This document shows positions 63,835-64,000 of a stretch of DNA of 64,000 bases, piece after piece; the first letter of the stretch is position 1, and the number at the start of each line of letters is the position of its first letter. The notes under the pieces are model-generated. The model was not told where the DNA came from. It worked only from the letters and a program-made list of their open reading frames with translations, and searched no databases. Source of the stretch: Streptomyces brasiliensis (GTDB taxonomy: Bacteria; Actinomycetota; Actinomycetes; Streptomycetales; Streptomycetaceae); assembly GCF_014647875.1 (NCBI RefSeq), contig NZ_BMQA01000003.1:1-64000 (forward strand), read 5' to 3'. The position numbers were made by a program, and so were the translations under genes.

Positions 63835-64000
63835 ATGTCCGAGCAGACCGCCCGCCCCGTGCTTGAGCCGGCCGCCGCCGCTTTCGTCGAGGCCACCGCG
63901 AACCCGCCGTACCTCTTCGACCTCGGCCCGGTGGAGGGCCGTAAGGCGGTCGACGAGGTGCAGTCCGGCGAGATCGGCAAGCCGGAGGTCGACGAGGAGT
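63835..64000 (+). CDS. Alpha/beta hydrolase (N-terminal part, cut by window edge)
   Basis: Only 55 codons are inside the window: MSEQTARPVLEPAAAAFVEA, then NPPYLFDLGPVEGRKAVDEVQSG in part. The N-terminal lid-like segment with PPYLFDLGPVEGR is typical of short-chain acetyl-hydrolase/esterase alpha/beta hydrolases of actinomycetes; the nucleophile elbow is beyond the edge. AGGAG precedes the ATG. The divergent OhrR-like regulator and intervening palindrome suggest induction by hydroperoxides. Confidence 0.75.
   Translation, partial: MSEQTARPVLEPAAAAFVEATANPPYLFDLGPVEGRKAVDEVQSGEIGKPEVDEE

Overview
The window reads as a piece of a Streptomyces (or very close actinobacterial) chromosome. GC is very high, GTG and TTG starts are common, stop/start overlaps (ATGA, GTGA, TGATG) are frequent, and gene families are typical of the genus: DUF3040, DUF1345, an actinobacterial bL37 ribosomal peptide, an OhrR-type MarR regulator, and rare TTA leucine codons. 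All calls come from reading the sequence; no database search was run.

Left part (1-20,550): the 5' part of a Kef/CPA2-type cation:proton antiporter, a DUF3040 membrane protein, an efeO-efeB iron-uptake pair without the EfeU permease, and a secreted phospholipase C/acid-phosphatase-like phosphoesterase with a strong terminator. A 25-residue bL37-type ribosomal peptide gene follows, too short for normal ORF calling. Then come a GreA/GreB-like protein, a Clp-family AAA+ unfoldase coupled to a small hydrophilic protein, and an encapsulin operon (DyP peroxidase with a C-terminal loading peptide, then the shell protein). The encapsulin operon is divergent from a LysR regulator. Beyond lie fdhD, an FdhF/YdeP-type molybdoenzyme and a moeA-like gene with an apparent N-terminal frameshift. 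A DUF1345 gene, a decayed FUSC gene and a DsbA-fold protein close this part.

Middle part (20,706-32,456): a complete-looking phenylacetate (paa) catabolic locus. Leftward run paaN-thiolase-paaF-like-paaH-paaG-like-paaABCDE encodes ring epoxidation, isomerisation, ring-cleavage aldehyde oxidation and beta-oxidation. The divergent run paaI-paaK-TetR encodes thioesterase, CoA ligase and probable repressor PaaR. Two dyads of the type ACCG-N2-CG-N2-CGGT lie in front of paaA and in the paaN/paaI divergent promoter region, so the TetR protein probably controls both.

Right part (32,457-61,697): a serine-recombinase relic and a GC-rich tandem repeat able to form hairpins precede a 21-gene, same-strand exopolysaccharide (EPS) locus (33,394-60,875). 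It has an initiating phosphoglycosyltransferase, an AlgD/Ugd-like dehydrogenase, two polysaccharide co-polymerases with degenerate kinase domains, three GTs, Wzy- and Wzx-like membrane proteins, and AsnB. It also has a bi-domain oxidoreductase plus heparinase pair, a beta-helix lipoprotein, a nucleotidyltransferase/deacetylase/epimerase/DUF4910/aminotransferase sugar cassette and a pyruvyltransferase. The first two genes each carry a TTA codon, suggesting bldA-dependent, developmentally timed expression. The composition suggests an acidic, possibly amidated and pyruvylated polymer.

Right edge (61,698-64,000): a degenerate IS701-type transposase, a stranded 3' end of a TrmA-family RNA methyltransferase gene between 15-bp direct repeats, then an OhrR-like regulator divergent from an alpha/beta hydrolase that runs off the window.
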